The notes: generated by a model not told the origin, from the letters alone. A stretch of DNA of 64,000 nt from Rhizobiales bacterium SYSU XM002 (GCA_009846685.1 VWVY01000003.1:62001-126000), one strand, 5' to 3'; shown: positions 18,085 through 26,805, numbered from the stretch's first letter. Numbers and translations are program-made.

Positions 18085-19143
18085 TCAGTAGATCAGTTCG
18101 TCTTCGGCGCGATTCTTGCCGATGGTGATCTCGCCCTTGGACGCGAGTTCCTTGGCGAGGATGACGATTTTTGTCTGCGCTTCGTCCACTTCCTTCAGGC
18201 GGACCGGGCCGCGGCCTTGCATCAGATCCTCCATGTTCTTCGCCGCTCGGGTCGACATCTGCGAGAAGAAGAACTTCTTCATCGACGGCGCCGCGCCCTT
18301 GAGTGCGATCGCAAGCTGGTCGCGGTCGGAATAGCGGATCAGGGTCTGGGTCGAGCCCGGATCGAGCTTGGCGAGATCCTCGAAGGTGAACATCAGCGCG
18401 CGGATCTTCTGCGCCGAATCGCGGTTGCGCTCGTCGAGCGCCGCCATGAACCAGCTTTCCGTCTGCCGGTCGAAAGAGTTGAAGATCTCCGCGATCAGTT
18501 CGTGGCTGTCGCGTCGCGCGGTGTGAGAGAGGTTCGAGATGAACTCGGTGCGGAGCGTCTCCTCGATATGGTCGAGAACCTCCTTCTGCACCTCCTCCAT
18601 GTTGAGCATGCGGTTGACGACCTCGAGCGCGAACTCGTGCGGCAGCAGCGCCAACACTTTCGCCGCGTTCTCGGAGCGGATCTTCGACAGGATCACGGCC
18701 ACCGTCTGCGGGTATTCGCCCTTGAGGTAGTTGGCGAGCACCTGATCCTGCACGTTGCCGAGCTTCTGCCACATGTTGCGACCCGCCGGCCCACGGATCT
18801 CCTCCATGAGCGAGTAGACCTTGTCTTTCGGCAGGATCTTGGAGAGCAGTGCCTCGGTGCGATCGTAGTCGCCGGTCACCGCGCCACCCTGGGCCATCAT
18901 CGACAGGAATTCGCCGACGAGCGCCTCGACCGCCTCCGCCGTCACGGCGCCGAGCCGGGACATCGCGCGCGTCACTGTACGGATCTCGTCCTCTTCGAGC
19001 GATTTCCAGATTTCCGCCCCGTAGCGGTCGCCGAGCACGAGAAGGATGATCGCCGCCTTTTCCGGCCCGGCGAGAAACCGGGTCAGATCGGTCTTCGGGT
19101 TGTTGTCAGTCGTCTTTTCGACTGCGTTCGCTGCCTTGGCCAT
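18085..19143 (-). CDS. fliG: Flagellar motor switch protein FliG
   Basis: A 352-residue rotor protein that links the MS ring to the C ring and contacts the stator. Middle-domain hallmarks include [26 protein letters not shown]. The torque domain carries the charged motif ([21 protein letters not shown]). ATG 19143 sits 30 bp after fliF; the stop is 10 bp before fliH. Confidence 0.96.
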   Translation of the reverse strand: MAKAANAVEKTTDNNPKTDLTRFLAGPEKAAIILLVLGDRYGAEIWKSLEEDEIRTVTRAMSRLGAVTAEAVEALVGEFLSMMAQGGAVTGDYDRTEALLSKILPKDKVYSLMEEIRGPAGRNMWQKLGNVQDQVLANYLKGEYPQTVAVILSKIRSENAAKVLALLPHEFALEVVNRMLNMEEVQKEVLDHIEETLRTEFISNLSHTARRDSHELIAEIFNSFDRQTESWFMAALDERNRDSAQKIRALMFTFEDLAKLDPGSTQTLIRYSDRDQLAIALKGAAPSMKKFFFSQMSTRAAKNMEDLMQGRGPVRLKEVDEAQTKIVILAKELASKGEITIGKNRAEDELIY

Positions 19144-19173
19144 GTTCTTCGCCCCTTAGCCCCGTTTTCCCGT

Positions 19174-20850
19174 TCAGCGCGTCTGCGCGATCCATTGCCG
19201 GACGATCGCGGTCGACTCCGACGGATTGTCCTGGACGATCTTGCCGAGGTGATCGACAGCGCTCTGCTGCAGGGCATGCTGGATGACATTGACGTTATTG
19301 GCCTGGTTCGAATTCGCCGCGTTGAGGCCACCCTCGCCGTTAGGGCCGGGAAGCGCGAGCATCTGGCTCGGCCCGCCATTGGCCATGCCCGAGGCCGCGA
19401 TAACGCCCTCAAGCCCCGTGAGCTGCGGCACGGCCGGCGCATCCTTGCTCTTCTCCTTCACGCCGATCCCCATCTGCCTGAGCAGCGGGCGGACGACGAG
19501 CAGCGTCACGAGTAGCGTGAGCACACCGAACACGGTCAGCTCGACAAGGCGCAGCGCATCTTCCTTGGTGAGCGCGAGCATCTGTTCGAGGAAAGTCTGC
19601 TGCTTGCCCTCGACCGGCGTGACGCCTTCCGCGAAGCGCAGGTTGATGACCTCGACCTGATCGCCGCGATTGCGGTCGAAACCGATCGCGGAGCGAACGA
19701 GCGCGGCGATACGGTCGAGTTCTTCGGATGTCCTCGGCTTGTAGTCCATCTGCCCGTTGGCGCCCGGTGTGTAGACTCCGTCGACCAGCACCGCCACCGA
19801 GAGGCGCTTGACGCGGCCCGCCTCGACGATCTCGGTGCGGGTCGTCTTGGAGATCTCGTAGTTGACGATCTCCTCGTTGCGCTGCGTCGCGTCCTTCTGC
19901 TGCGGTGTGTTCTGATTCTGGTTCTGCCCCGCAGGCAGTTCGCGGGCCACACTGACCTGATTGTCGCGCTGCTCCTGGCTCTGCTGGTTCTCCGTGCGCG
20001 TCTGTGTCGAGCGGACAACGCGGCCTTCGGGGTCGAAGTTGTCGGTCACCTGCTGGACGCGATTGAAATCCATTTCGGCCGCGACTTGAACCCGCGCCCG
20101 GCCCCGGCCGACGACGCTGGCGACGATCTCCTCGACCTGCGTCTTGAGGCGCTTTTCGTGGCTCGACTGCTTGTCCTGCGCGAGCGCCGCGGCATCCGTC
20201 TCGTTGCCGGCGCCATCGGCAAGCAGGCGACCGGTCTCGTCGACGATCGATACACGCTCCGGCTTCAGCCCCTGCACAGCCGTGGCGACGAGATGGCGGA
20301 TCGCGCGGATCTGGCTCGCGTCGAGATCGCCACGCGTCTTGACGACGATGGATGCGCGCGGCTCCTGCTTCTCACGGTCAAAGAGCTTCTTCTCCGGAAT
20401 GGCGAGGTGCACGCGCGCTTGACTGATGCGGTCGATGCCCTTGATGGTGCGGGCGAGTTCACCCTCAAGCGCGCGGAGCTGGTTGATGCCCTGCACGAAG
20501 CTGGTGGCGGAGAAGCTATCGGACTTGTCGAAGATCTCGTAGCCGACGTTGCCGCCCGCCGGGAGACCCTTGCCCGCGAATTCCATGCGCAGCTTGGTCG
20601 TCATGTCGCGCGGCACGAGGATGGTGCTGCCGTCCTGCCGGATCTCGAACTTGATGCCGCGATTTTCGAGGTCACGGGTGATGGTGTTCGAATCCTGGAT
20701 GGGCAGATCGCTGAACAGAACCCCCATGCCGGGATTGGACATCTTCGTCATCACGAAGGCGAAGAACCCGACAAGGGCCAGCGTCACGGCGCCCATCGCG
20801 ACGAGACGCTGCGGGCCCAACCTGTTCACGATCTCAAGGATGCCGTTCAC
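19174..20850 (-). CDS. fliF: Flagellar MS-ring protein FliF
   Basis: A 558-residue inner-membrane ring protein, the first structural element of the basal body. An N-terminal membrane helix (LVAMGAVTLALVGFFAFVMT) is followed by ring-building motifs (GMGVLFSDLPIQDSNTI, then QARVHLAIPEKKLFDREKQEPRASIVVK) and a C-terminal membrane helix near LVTLLVVRPLLR. The predicted start is GTG 20850 (MNGILEIVNRLG), which fits the family; GTG 20901 would add 17 atypical residues. First gene of fliF-G-H-N-flbD, with a CtrA box and ftr-like site upstream. Confidence 0.94.
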   Translation of the reverse strand: MNGILEIVNRLGPQRLVAMGAVTLALVGFFAFVMTKMSNPGMGVLFSDLPIQDSNTITRDLENRGIKFEIRQDGSTILVPRDMTTKLRMEFAGKGLPAGGNVGYEIFDKSDSFSATSFVQGINQLRALEGELARTIKGIDRISQARVHLAIPEKKLFDREKQEPRASIVVKTRGDLDASQIRAIRHLVATAVQGLKPERVSIVDETGRLLADGAGNETDAAALAQDKQSSHEKRLKTQVEEIVASVVGRGRARVQVAAEMDFNRVQQVTDNFDPEGRVVRSTQTRTENQQSQEQRDNQVSVARELPAGQNQNQNTPQQKDATQRNEEIVNYEISKTTRTEIVEAGRVKRLSVAVLVDGVYTPGANGQMDYKPRTSEELDRIAALVRSAIGFDRNRGDQVEVINLRFAEGVTPVEGKQQTFLEQMLALTKEDALRLVELTVFGVLTLLVTLLVVRPLLRQMGIGVKEKSKDAPAVPQLTGLEGVIAASGMANGGPSQMLALPGPNGEGGLNAANSNQANNVNVIQHALQQSAVDHLGKIVQDNPSESTAIVRQWIAQTR

Positions 20851-20916
20851 TGCCCCACCATCCGGTTCTTCGGTTTGCGCGCACCGCGATTTGCGCGGCA
20901 CGCAAAATCTGCGCTA

Positions 20917-20929
20917 GGCAAGAATTGCC
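20917..20929. promoter_or_regulatory. ftr-like palindrome GGCAA-N3-TTGCC upstream of fliF
   Basis: GGCAAGAATTGCC, 67-79 bp upstream of the chosen fliF start, seven bases from the CtrA box on the gene side. In Caulobacter FlbD represses fliF through ftr4, in the equivalent place. The identity of this site as FlbD-binding is inference. Confidence 0.6.
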
Positions 20930-20935
20930 CGGTGG

Positions 20936-20954
20936 ATGGTTACCGCCGCGTTAA
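20936..20954 (-). promoter_or_regulatory. CtrA box upstream of fliF
   Basis: Minus strand reads TTAACGCGGCGGTAACCAT, i.e. TTAA-N7-GTAACC, one base from the full consensus and nearly identical to the flhA site. A further TTAA lies at 20960-20963. Caulobacter fliF is a classic CtrA-activated promoter. Confidence 0.7.
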
Positions 20955-21042
20955 TTTGGTTAATTTTTTTTGTGCCATTTCGGTATGCTCCTCCTCGGTG
21001 CCACCACGCCGCTACTTTCCTCCCCGCTCTGAAAGACCCGCC

Positions 21043-22071
21043 ATGCCCTCCCCAACCGCCCTTCCGATCGCGATCACGATGGGCGACGGCGCCGGGATCG
21101 GCCCGGAAGTCATCGCAAAATATCTCGCTGCCGACGCGTTGCGCGGCCTCTTCGTCATCGGCGATCCAACCCGCCTCGATGCTGCCTTCCAACTCGTCGG
21201 GACGAAGCGGGGCATTGTCGCATCACCCGCCGAGCAAGGCCTGAACCCGATCCGTAAAATGCTTGAAGACAGCGGCGATGATTCGCCCGTGCCGGTGTTC
21301 GATGTCGGCCGACTGCCAGCGAACCTGTCGTATGGCCGGGTCGACGCAGCCTGCGGGCGTCTCGCCTACGACGCGATCACCGCCGCGATCGATCTCGCGC
21401 TCGCCGGAGAAATCGGCGCGATGGTTACAGCGCCGATCCATAAGGAAGCACTCCACGCTGCCGGTATCCCCTTTCCCGGCCACACCGAAATCCTTGCCGA
21501 TCGCACCGGCACGAAGGACTTCGGCATGATGCTGATCGAGGGGCCGCTGCGCGTGATCCTCGTCTCGATCCACCTCTCGCTGCGCTCTGCGCTCGACAAG
21601 GTGACGGAACACAACCTGCTGCGCACTTTCCGGCTGGCGCAGGCGGGCTGCCGGGCGCTCGGTATCGGGAAGCCGCGCATCGCGGTCGCGGGGCTGAATC
21701 CGCATGCGGGCGAGGGCGGGATGTTCGGGCGCGAGGAAATCGAGATCATCTCGCCCGCCATCGCCAAGGCGCGTGATGAGGGCCTCGATATTGCCGGCCC
21801 CTTCCCGCCCGATACGGTGTTCATGCGGGCGCGCAAAGGCGATTTCGATATCGTGGTCTCTCAATACCACGATCAGGGCCTGATCCCGATCAAGCTCAAC
21901 GGCATCGAGAAGGGCGTCAACATCACGGTCGGCCTGCCGATCATCCGCACCAGCGTCGATCACGGAACCGCCTTCGATATCGCCGGCAAGGGGATCGCCG
22001 ATCCGTCGAGCCTCGCGGAAGCGGTTCATGTCGCGCGGGCGATGATGGCCGCGAAATTCGGTCGTCGCTGA
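21043..22071 (+). CDS. pdxA: PdxA-family 4-phosphate dehydrogenase
   Basis: A 342-residue NAD-dependent enzyme of the PdxA family. Classical PdxA oxidises 4-phosphohydroxy-L-threonine in vitamin B6 synthesis; PdxA2 relatives act on D-threonate/D-erythronate 4-phosphate. Metal-site motifs are visible: TAPIHKEAL, PGHTEILA and SQYHDQGLIPIKLNG with RTSVDHGTAFDIAGKG. The MGDGAGIGPE opening and the LIPIKLNG segment look closer to PdxA2-type sequences than to E. coli-type PdxA, so the substrate is uncertain. No ksgA follows it, unlike many pdxA loci. Start at ATG 21043. Confidence 0.82.
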   Translation: MPSPTALPIAITMGDGAGIGPEVIAKYLAADALRGLFVIGDPTRLDAAFQLVGTKRGIVASPAEQGLNPIRKMLEDSGDDSPVPVFDVGRLPANLSYGRVDAACGRLAYDAITAAIDLALAGEIGAMVTAPIHKEALHAAGIPFPGHTEILADRTGTKDFGMMLIEGPLRVILVSIHLSLRSALDKVTEHNLLRTFRLAQAGCRALGIGKPRIAVAGLNPHAGEGGMFGREEIEIISPAIAKARDEGLDIAGPFPPDTVFMRARKGDFDIVVSQYHDQGLIPIKLNGIEKGVNITVGLPIIRTSVDHGTAFDIAGKGIADPSSLAEAVHVARAMMAAKFGRR

Positions 22072-22077
22072 AACGCC

Positions 22078-22106
22078 GAAAGGCCCGCTTGCAGCGAGCC
22101 TCTTTC
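22078..22106. terminator. Imperfect hairpin between pdxA and sciP
   Basis: AAAGGCCCGCT pairs imperfectly with AGCGAGCCTCTTT around a TGC loop, followed on the plus strand by a short T/C run. It lies between converging stop codons, so a shared terminator is likely. Confidence 0.5.
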
Positions 22107-22125
22107 TTCGCGCGGGAAAGCGCAA

Positions 22126-22401
22126 TTACTGGCGGTAATGCTGGATGCGCGTGGTGCGCAAACCGGCAAGCCCGTGCTCGTCGATCGAGCTCTGCCAAGA
22201 GAGGAATTCCTCGACCGTCAGCGTATAACGCGAGCAGGCTTCATCGAGGGAAAGAAGACCACCGCGCACCGCGGCGACAACCTCGGCCTTGCGGCGGATC
22301 ACCCAGCGACGGGTTTCCGGCGGCGGAAGATCGGCGATGGTCAGCGGGCTGCCATCGGGACCGATGACATACTTCACGCGCGGGCGAAGTGGTTCACTCA
22401 T
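22126..22401 (-). CDS. sciP: CtrA inhibitory protein SciP (DUF1153)
   Basis: A 91-residue helix-turn-helix protein. In Caulobacter SciP binds CtrA and blocks activation of CtrA-dependent promoters in swarmer cells. The sequence is strongly diagnostic: VKYVIGPDGSPLTIADLPPP, RWVIRRKAEVVAAVRGGLLS, YTLTVEEFLSWQSS and GLAGLRTTRIQ. Start at ATG 22401; an upstream ATG at 22425 would add eight residues. It lies 80 bp behind flgD, with a near-consensus CtrA box in that gap, implying its own promoter and feedback control. Confidence 0.95.
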   Translation of the reverse strand: MSEPLRPRVKYVIGPDGSPLTIADLPPPETRRWVIRRKAEVVAAVRGGLLSLDEACSRYTLTVEEFLSWQSSIDEHGLAGLRTTRIQHYRQ

Positions 22402-22454
22402 GGGTACGCTCACAAAACGCAACAACTACGTTCATGAAATGTAAGGCCCGCTTG

Positions 22455-22469
22455 TTAAAAAACGCCTAA
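22455..22469. promoter_or_regulatory. Near-consensus CtrA box upstream of sciP
   Basis: TTAA-N7-CTAA at 22455-22469, one base off TTAA-N7-TTAA, 54-68 bp upstream of the sciP start. In Caulobacter sciP is CtrA-activated, which would close a negative loop here. Confidence 0.5.
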
Positions 22470-22481
22470 GTGCTGACACAA

Positions 22482-23147
22482 TCAGCGGCGGACCGATTTG
22501 ACCGACGTGACCGGGATCAGAATCCCGCCCACATCGAGCACCGGCGTGTCGCCCGTGACATCGACGCCATCGACCGTCCCGGAGATTTCCGAGGTCACGG
22601 TCATCGTCTGGCCGTTGGCATCTTTCGCGGCCACGACGATGGTGTACTGGCCATCAGCCGCAGTCTCGCCATTGGTTTTCTTGCCGTCCCAGCTGAATGT
22701 CTGATCGCCGGATGAAAGGGTTTTGGTCGTCGAATAGACCTCGTTGCCGTTCTTGTCCTTGATGGTGATCGTCGCCTGTCCGGTGCGCGGCGCATTGAGT
22801 TGCCAGGTTGCCGCGCCGTCCTTCAGCGCCGAGGTCGTTCCATCTGCTGTTACGCGAGCGCCGACGAAACCCATCGCGTTGGTGACGTTGGCGGTCTTGT
22901 TGGCGACGAGGAGCGAGGCGAGGCTGTCGTTAGTCTTGATCTGCTGTTCGACGCTCGCGAACTGCACCAGTTGCTGCGTGAACTGGTTGGTATCGAGCGG
23001 ATCGAGCGGCGACTGGTTCTTGAGCTGCGTCGTCAGCAGTTGGAGGAACTGGTCGAAGTTGTCGGCGATGCGCGCGGCCGAGCTGCTGGTCGTGCTCGAC
23101 GAACTCGACGAGGCGGCGGAAAGGGCGCTGGAAGCTATGGTGGTCAT
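22482..23147 (-). CDS. flgD: Flagellar hook assembly protein FlgD
   Basis: A 221-residue hook-cap scaffold. The conserved N-terminal block is clear (NFDQFLQLLTTQLKNQSPLDP, then NQFTQQLVQFASVEQQIK). A tudor/Fn3-like region follows (AATWQLNAPRTGQATITIKDKNG) and then FSWDGKKTNGETAADGQYT. It begins 19 bp after fliK, so the two form one unit for hook assembly and length control. Confidence 0.95.
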   Translation of the reverse strand: MTTIASSALSAASSSSSSTTSSSAARIADNFDQFLQLLTTQLKNQSPLDPLDTNQFTQQLVQFASVEQQIKTNDSLASLLVANKTANVTNAMGFVGARVTADGTTSALKDGAATWQLNAPRTGQATITIKDKNGNEVYSTTKTLSSGDQTFSWDGKKTNGETAADGQYTIVVAAKDANGQTMTVTSEISGTVDGVDVTGDTPVLDVGGILIPVTSVKSVRR

Positions 23148-23166
23148 CGGGGTCTCTCCGCAGGCC

Positions 23167-24678
23167 TCAGATCATCAGATCGAGATTGGAATTGGGGACA
23201 TAGGCACGGCGCATCGCCATTTCGGCGACTTGCGGCTGAAGCGAATTGTCGTCGGCGTTTTCACCGGTCGGGCCACGCGAGCCGTCACGGCGGGCCTCGC
23301 CATTCTGGCCGTCGCCACGCAGCGAAAAACTCAGGCCATCGGCTGACTGGCGGAGGCCAGCCTGTTCGAAGGCCTGCTGAAGGGTGGAAGCATCGCGCTT
23401 GAGCATCGCCAGCGTCTCGACCCGATCAACGACAAGGCTGGCATTGACTTCGCCATTATCGCGGATCTGAAGTTTCACATCGACGCGCCCGAGTTCCGCC
23501 GGATCGAGGCGGATCTGGAAGTTTGTCACGCCGCGCACGGCCTGCATCCCGATCTCGATCGGCAGCATCTGGAGCGGGGTCGGGCGAGCGATATCGGCTG
23601 TACGGTTCATCGCGCCGTTCACGGCGCTCGCCTGCACGGCGCGATCGAGGCCAGCGAGGATATCCGCCGGGCGATGGATCGCGTGCGAGAGGCCGAAAGA
23701 TTCAAGCATGTCCGCGACGCGGTTGAGCCGGGTCGGATTGAGATCGGGCGTCGTCGCTTTCTTGCCGGTTTCGGCCGGTTTGCCCTCGCCGGCCTCGTTC
23801 TCGCCTTCAGCCGTTTCGGCCTTGATTTTCTCAAGCGCTGTTTCGGCCTTGGCGCTCCCGCCTTCCTTTGCGTTCACCACCGTCTTCGACGCGATCAGTT
23901 CCGTGGCGACGGTCTCACCGGCCTCGGTAACGCTCGTCGTCGCGGCATTCGTCTCGGTCGCGCCGTCGGTTGACGCGGTCTTGCCGGCTTCGCTCTTGGC
24001 AACAACGGGAGCCGCGGTCTCACTGACGGCGGCCTCCGCGACCGGGACGGGCGTCTCCGGCTCCGGCAACGCCGTGCCGCCGGTCTTGTCGATGCCGCCG
24101 ACGGCCGTCGGATCGCCGCCGATCGCGGTCGGGATCGTCTCGCCTGGCACCGATTCGACGGTTCCGGCAACCACTGCAACGGGAGCGATCGGCGCGGGTT
24201 CGGCCTTGACCGGTTCGGCAGCAATCGCCTCGGCGGCAGCCTCTGCCACCGTGCCGGCCTCGTCCTCGACCTTCTCTTCCGTGCCACCTCCCCCACTGGT
24301 CGATGCCTCGTCAGCGCTACCGGCGGTCTCGGTCTTGGTGGTTTTCTCGGTTTTGGCAACCGTCGGCGGGGCCTTGTCGTCGTTGCAATGCGCATCGCCC
24401 TCTTCCGACCGGCGCGGGTTCGCGCGATCAGCGCGCGCTTCCGGAACGGGTCGCCGCTCAGGAGCCGGCCGGGGGTCAACCGGCTCCTGCGGGGTCTCGA
24501 CGGGAGGCACGTTCCTGCGTTCGGCATTGCGGGTCTGAGCGGCTTCGGAGACGAGCGCGCCGAAGGTTTCGGAGCGGACGTTCTCGCCATCGCTTTCCGG
24601 GCGCCCGGATTCCGCGCGACGGATCGAGGTCACCTCGCTGATCGACCGGACGAAAGAGAAGCTGGTTTCGCTGGGCAT
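23167..24678 (-). CDS. fliK: Flagellar hook-length control protein FliK
   Basis: 503 residues: a long low-complexity Ala/Glu/Thr/Val/Pro-rich N-terminal part (the molecular ruler region) and a C-terminal hook-length domain ending in LDPAELGRVDVKLQI, then ASLVVDRVETLAMLKRDASTLQQAFEQAG and FSLRGD. Start at ATG 24678; the open frame upstream overlaps the sigma-54 promoter. FliK is exported and triggers the switch from hook to filament secretion through FlhB. First gene of fliK-flgD, with sigma-54, CtrA and ftr-like elements upstream. Confidence 0.88.
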   Translation of the reverse strand: MPSETSFSFVRSISEVTSIRRAESGRPESDGENVRSETFGALVSEAAQTRNAERRNVPPVETPQEPVDPRPAPERRPVPEARADRANPRRSEEGDAHCNDDKAPPTVAKTEKTTKTETAGSADEASTSGGGGTEEKVEDEAGTVAEAAAEAIAAEPVKAEPAPIAPVAVVAGTVESVPGETIPTAIGGDPTAVGGIDKTGGTALPEPETPVPVAEAAVSETAAPVVAKSEAGKTASTDGATETNAATTSVTEAGETVATELIASKTVVNAKEGGSAKAETALEKIKAETAEGENEAGEGKPAETGKKATTPDLNPTRLNRVADMLESFGLSHAIHRPADILAGLDRAVQASAVNGAMNRTADIARPTPLQMLPIEIGMQAVRGVTNFQIRLDPAELGRVDVKLQIRDNGEVNASLVVDRVETLAMLKRDASTLQQAFEQAGLRQSADGLSFSLRGDGQNGEARRDGSRGPTGENADDNSLQPQVAEMAMRRAYVPNSNLDLMI

Positions 24679-24713
24679 CGGCACACATCCGCAATGGGTT
24701 TGCCGAAGATCAA

Positions 24714-24728
24714 GCAAGCGTCAGGCCA
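24714..24728 (-). promoter_or_regulatory. Sigma-54 (-24/-12) promoter for fliK-flgD
   Basis: Minus strand reads TGGCCTGACGCTTGC: TGGC at -24, TTGC at -12, with GG and GC exactly ten bases apart. A TT follows, as in the consensus TTGCWW. The predicted transcript would start near 24702, about 25 bases before the fliK ATG. Confidence 0.7.
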
Positions 24729-24764
24729 AAGAATTTCACTCTTAAAATATTGAAATAAAATGAT

Positions 24765-24780
24765 TTAACACTGATTTAAC
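24765..24780. promoter_or_regulatory. CtrA box upstream of fliK (perfect TTAA-N7-TTAA)
   Basis: TTAACACTGATTTAAC on the plus strand: two TTAA half-sites seven bases apart. It lies 87-102 bp upstream of the fliK start and 37-52 bp upstream of the sigma-54 promoter. It could act on fliK, or on mnmA in the other direction. Confidence 0.65.
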
Positions 24781-24820
24781 TCTTTCCCTGCGGCAGGAAG
24801 CTCCTTCACCGGGACCGCGT

Positions 24821-24837
24821 CCGGCAAAAATTGCCGG
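24821..24837. promoter_or_regulatory. ftr-like palindrome upstream of fliK (perfect CCGGCAA-N3-TTGCCGG)
   Basis: CCGGCAAAAATTGCCGG is a 17-bp perfect inverted repeat around the A triplet. Its centre is about 127 bp upstream of the predicted sigma-54 transcription start, an ideal enhancer distance for FlbD. It is the best of three copies in the window. Confidence 0.7.
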
Positions 24838-24935
24838 GCTGCACCGGGCCGCTAGAAAGGAAGGGAAAGTCGCGCTATTGAACACTTCTGCGCTGCAATG
24901 GAGGCTTGGCCTTCATCGGCGCGGAGAAGGAAAGC

Positions 24936-26123
24936 ATGTTGAACGATCTCGACATTGCAAAGCCTGCAAGCGAGACCCGCGTCGTCGTCGCGATGTCGGG
25001 CGGGATCGATTCGTCGGTGGTCGCGGCGTTGATGAAGGCGCGCGGCTACGAGGTGATCGGAATCACGCTCCAGCTCTACGATCACGGCAATGCGGTCCAT
25101 CGCCCTGGCGCCTGCTGCGCCGGCCGCGACATCCAGGATGCGCGCAACGTCGCGGCACAGCTCGACATTCCCCACTACGTGCTCGACTATGAGACGCGCT
25201 TCCGGGAGGAGGTGATCGACCGTTTCGTCGAGAGCTACGCCGCTGGCGAGACGCCGATCCCCTGCATCGAATGCAACCGTACGGTAAAATTCCGCGATCT
25301 CCTCGCATTCGCAACCGAACTTGGCGCTGATTGCCTCGCGACCGGCCATTATGTCGAGACACGGCCAATGCCGGACGGCCACCGGGCCATGTTCCGCCCG
25401 GCTGACCTCGACCGCGACCAGAGCTATTTCCTCTATGCCACCACGCGTGAGCAGCTCGACCTGTTGCGCTTCCCCCTCGCCGCGCTGACCAAGGCAGAGA
25501 CCCGGCAGATCGCGCGCGATATCGGCCTCGCCATTGCCGAGAAGGCGGATAGTCAGGACATCTGCTTCGTGCCTTCCGGCAATTATGCTGCCCTGATCGA
25601 AAAGTTGAAGCCCGAGGCGACCGAGCCCGGCATCATTCGCCATCTCGACGGGCGCGATCTCGGCCGGCACGAGGGCATCGTGCGTTTCACAATCGGCCAG
25701 CGCAAGGGACTCGGCATCGCCGCACGCGAGCCGCTCTATGTCATCCGCATCGATGCAGATCGACGCGAGGTTATCGTCGGCCCGCGCGAAGCGCTCGAGG
25801 TCCGCGAGATCGCATTGCGCGACGTCAACTGGATCGGCGACCGGCCGCTCGACGCCTATGGCCCGAACGGGGCCGAGATCCATGCCCGCGTCCGCTCGTC
25901 CCGCGCGCCGGTTCCGGCTCGCGTCGCTGCGCGCGACGGAAGGGTCGTGGTGGAACTCGCAACCGGCGAGCAGGGCGTCGCCCCGGGGCAGGCCTGCGTC
26001 TTTTACGACGGCGGCGACCCCCATGCCCGGGTGCTCGGCGGCGGCACGATCGAGCGCCGCCGCGCGGCGCCATCCCGACAGGGCGAGGCAACAACCGAAC
26101 TCAGCGTCAAAGGGGCTGCCTGA
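24936..26123 (+). CDS. mnmA: tRNA-specific 2-thiouridylase MnmA
   Basis: A 395-residue enzyme that adds sulfur to U34 of tRNA-Lys, -Glu and -Gln. The PP-loop [17 protein letters not shown] opens the ATP-binding domain. The catalytic cysteines are in [12 protein letters not shown] and [19 protein letters not shown] and [11 protein letters not shown] complete the signature. Start at ATG 24936 behind GGAGAAGGAAAG; the TTG at 24906 is unlikely. It ends directly against pmtA. Confidence 0.95.
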   Translation: MLNDLDIAKPASETRVVVAMSGGIDSSVVAALMKARGYEVIGITLQLYDHGNAVHRPGACCAGRDIQDARNVAAQLDIPHYVLDYETRFREEVIDRFVESYAAGETPIPCIECNRTVKFRDLLAFATELGADCLATGHYVETRPMPDGHRAMFRPADLDRDQSYFLYATTREQLDLLRFPLAALTKAETRQIARDIGLAIAEKADSQDICFVPSGNYAALIEKLKPEATEPGIIRHLDGRDLGRHEGIVRFTIGQRKGLGIAAREPLYVIRIDADRREVIVGPREALEVREIALRDVNWIGDRPLDAYGPNGAEIHARVRSSRAPVPARVAARDGRVVVELATGEQGVAPGQACVFYDGGDPHARVLGGGTIERRRAAPSRQGEATTELSVKGAA

Positions 26124-26789
26124 ATGGCTGACAAGACCGACCTTTCGATGATGACCCGCATCTATGCCAAGTGGGCGCCGGTCTACGACATGCTCTATGG
26201 CCGGCTGCTGCGCCCCGGACGCGAGGCCGCGACGCGCGAGGCCCTTGCCTGCGGCAGGGATATTCTCGAAGTGGGCGTCGGAACCGGGCTTTCGCTGCCA
26301 GGCTATCCCGAGGGCTACCGTGTGGTCGGCGTCGACCTTTCGAAGCCGATGCTTGATCGGGCGGCCGAAAAGATCGAACGCCTCGGCCTGAAGAGCGTAA
26401 CCGGCCTAGCCGTGATGGATGCCTGCCGCCTCGGTTTCGCGGATGCGTGCTTCGACGCCGTTGTCGGCCAATATGTCATCACGCTCGTCCCGGATGCCGA
26501 AGCGGCGCTCGACGAGTTCGCGCGCGTCTGCAAGCCGGGTGGCGACATCGTGCTCGTCAACAAGATCGGCGCCGAGAAAGGATTCGTCGCATTCCTCGAA
26601 CGGATCGCTGCGCCAATCGCGCGCCGGGTCGGCCTCTCCTCCGAGTTCCAGCTGGCACGCATCCGCAATTGGGCGAGCAAGGCCGGTTTCGCGGTCAGCT
26701 CCGTCCGTCGGGTCGGCGTCGCCGGCTTCTACACCGTCGTCAGGCTCACGGATCGTCGCACCGAACGGGCCGAGGCGAAAGCCGCCTGA
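26124..26789 (+). CDS. pmtA: Phosphatidylethanolamine N-methyltransferase PmtA
   Basis: A 221-residue SAM-dependent methyltransferase of the Rhodobacter/rhizobial PmtA type, which makes phosphatidylcholine by successive methylation. YAKWAPVYDMLYGRLLRPGRE precedes the SAM motif ILEVGVGTGLSLPGYP, then VVGVDLSKPMLDRAAEK and DAVVGQYVITLVPD. The ATG follows the mnmA stop with no gap. A related methyltransferase of unknown substrate is the alternative. Confidence 0.85.
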   Translation: MADKTDLSMMTRIYAKWAPVYDMLYGRLLRPGREAATREALACGRDILEVGVGTGLSLPGYPEGYRVVGVDLSKPMLDRAAEKIERLGLKSVTGLAVMDACRLGFADACFDAVVGQYVITLVPDAEAALDEFARVCKPGGDIVLVNKIGAEKGFVAFLERIAAPIARRVGLSSEFQLARIRNWASKAGFAVSSVRRVGVAGFYTVVRLTDRRTERAEAKAA

Positions 26790-26805
26790 GCTTGACGCGA
26801 AAGGC

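Noticed and set aside
17992..19515. 507-codon open frame antisense to fliG
   Set aside because: Shadow of FliG; no family features.
20086..21042. Long 5' extension of the pdxA frame over fliF
   Set aside because: The extension lies antisense to fliF and has shadow composition; PdxA begins at 21043 with MPSPTALPIAIT.
23700..24560. Low-complexity Ala/Glu/Thr/Val stretch as a tandem repeat or CRISPR-like array
   Set aside because: It is the ruler region of FliK, without periodic identical DNA units. No CRISPR-like direct repeats with unique spacers were seen anywhere in the window.
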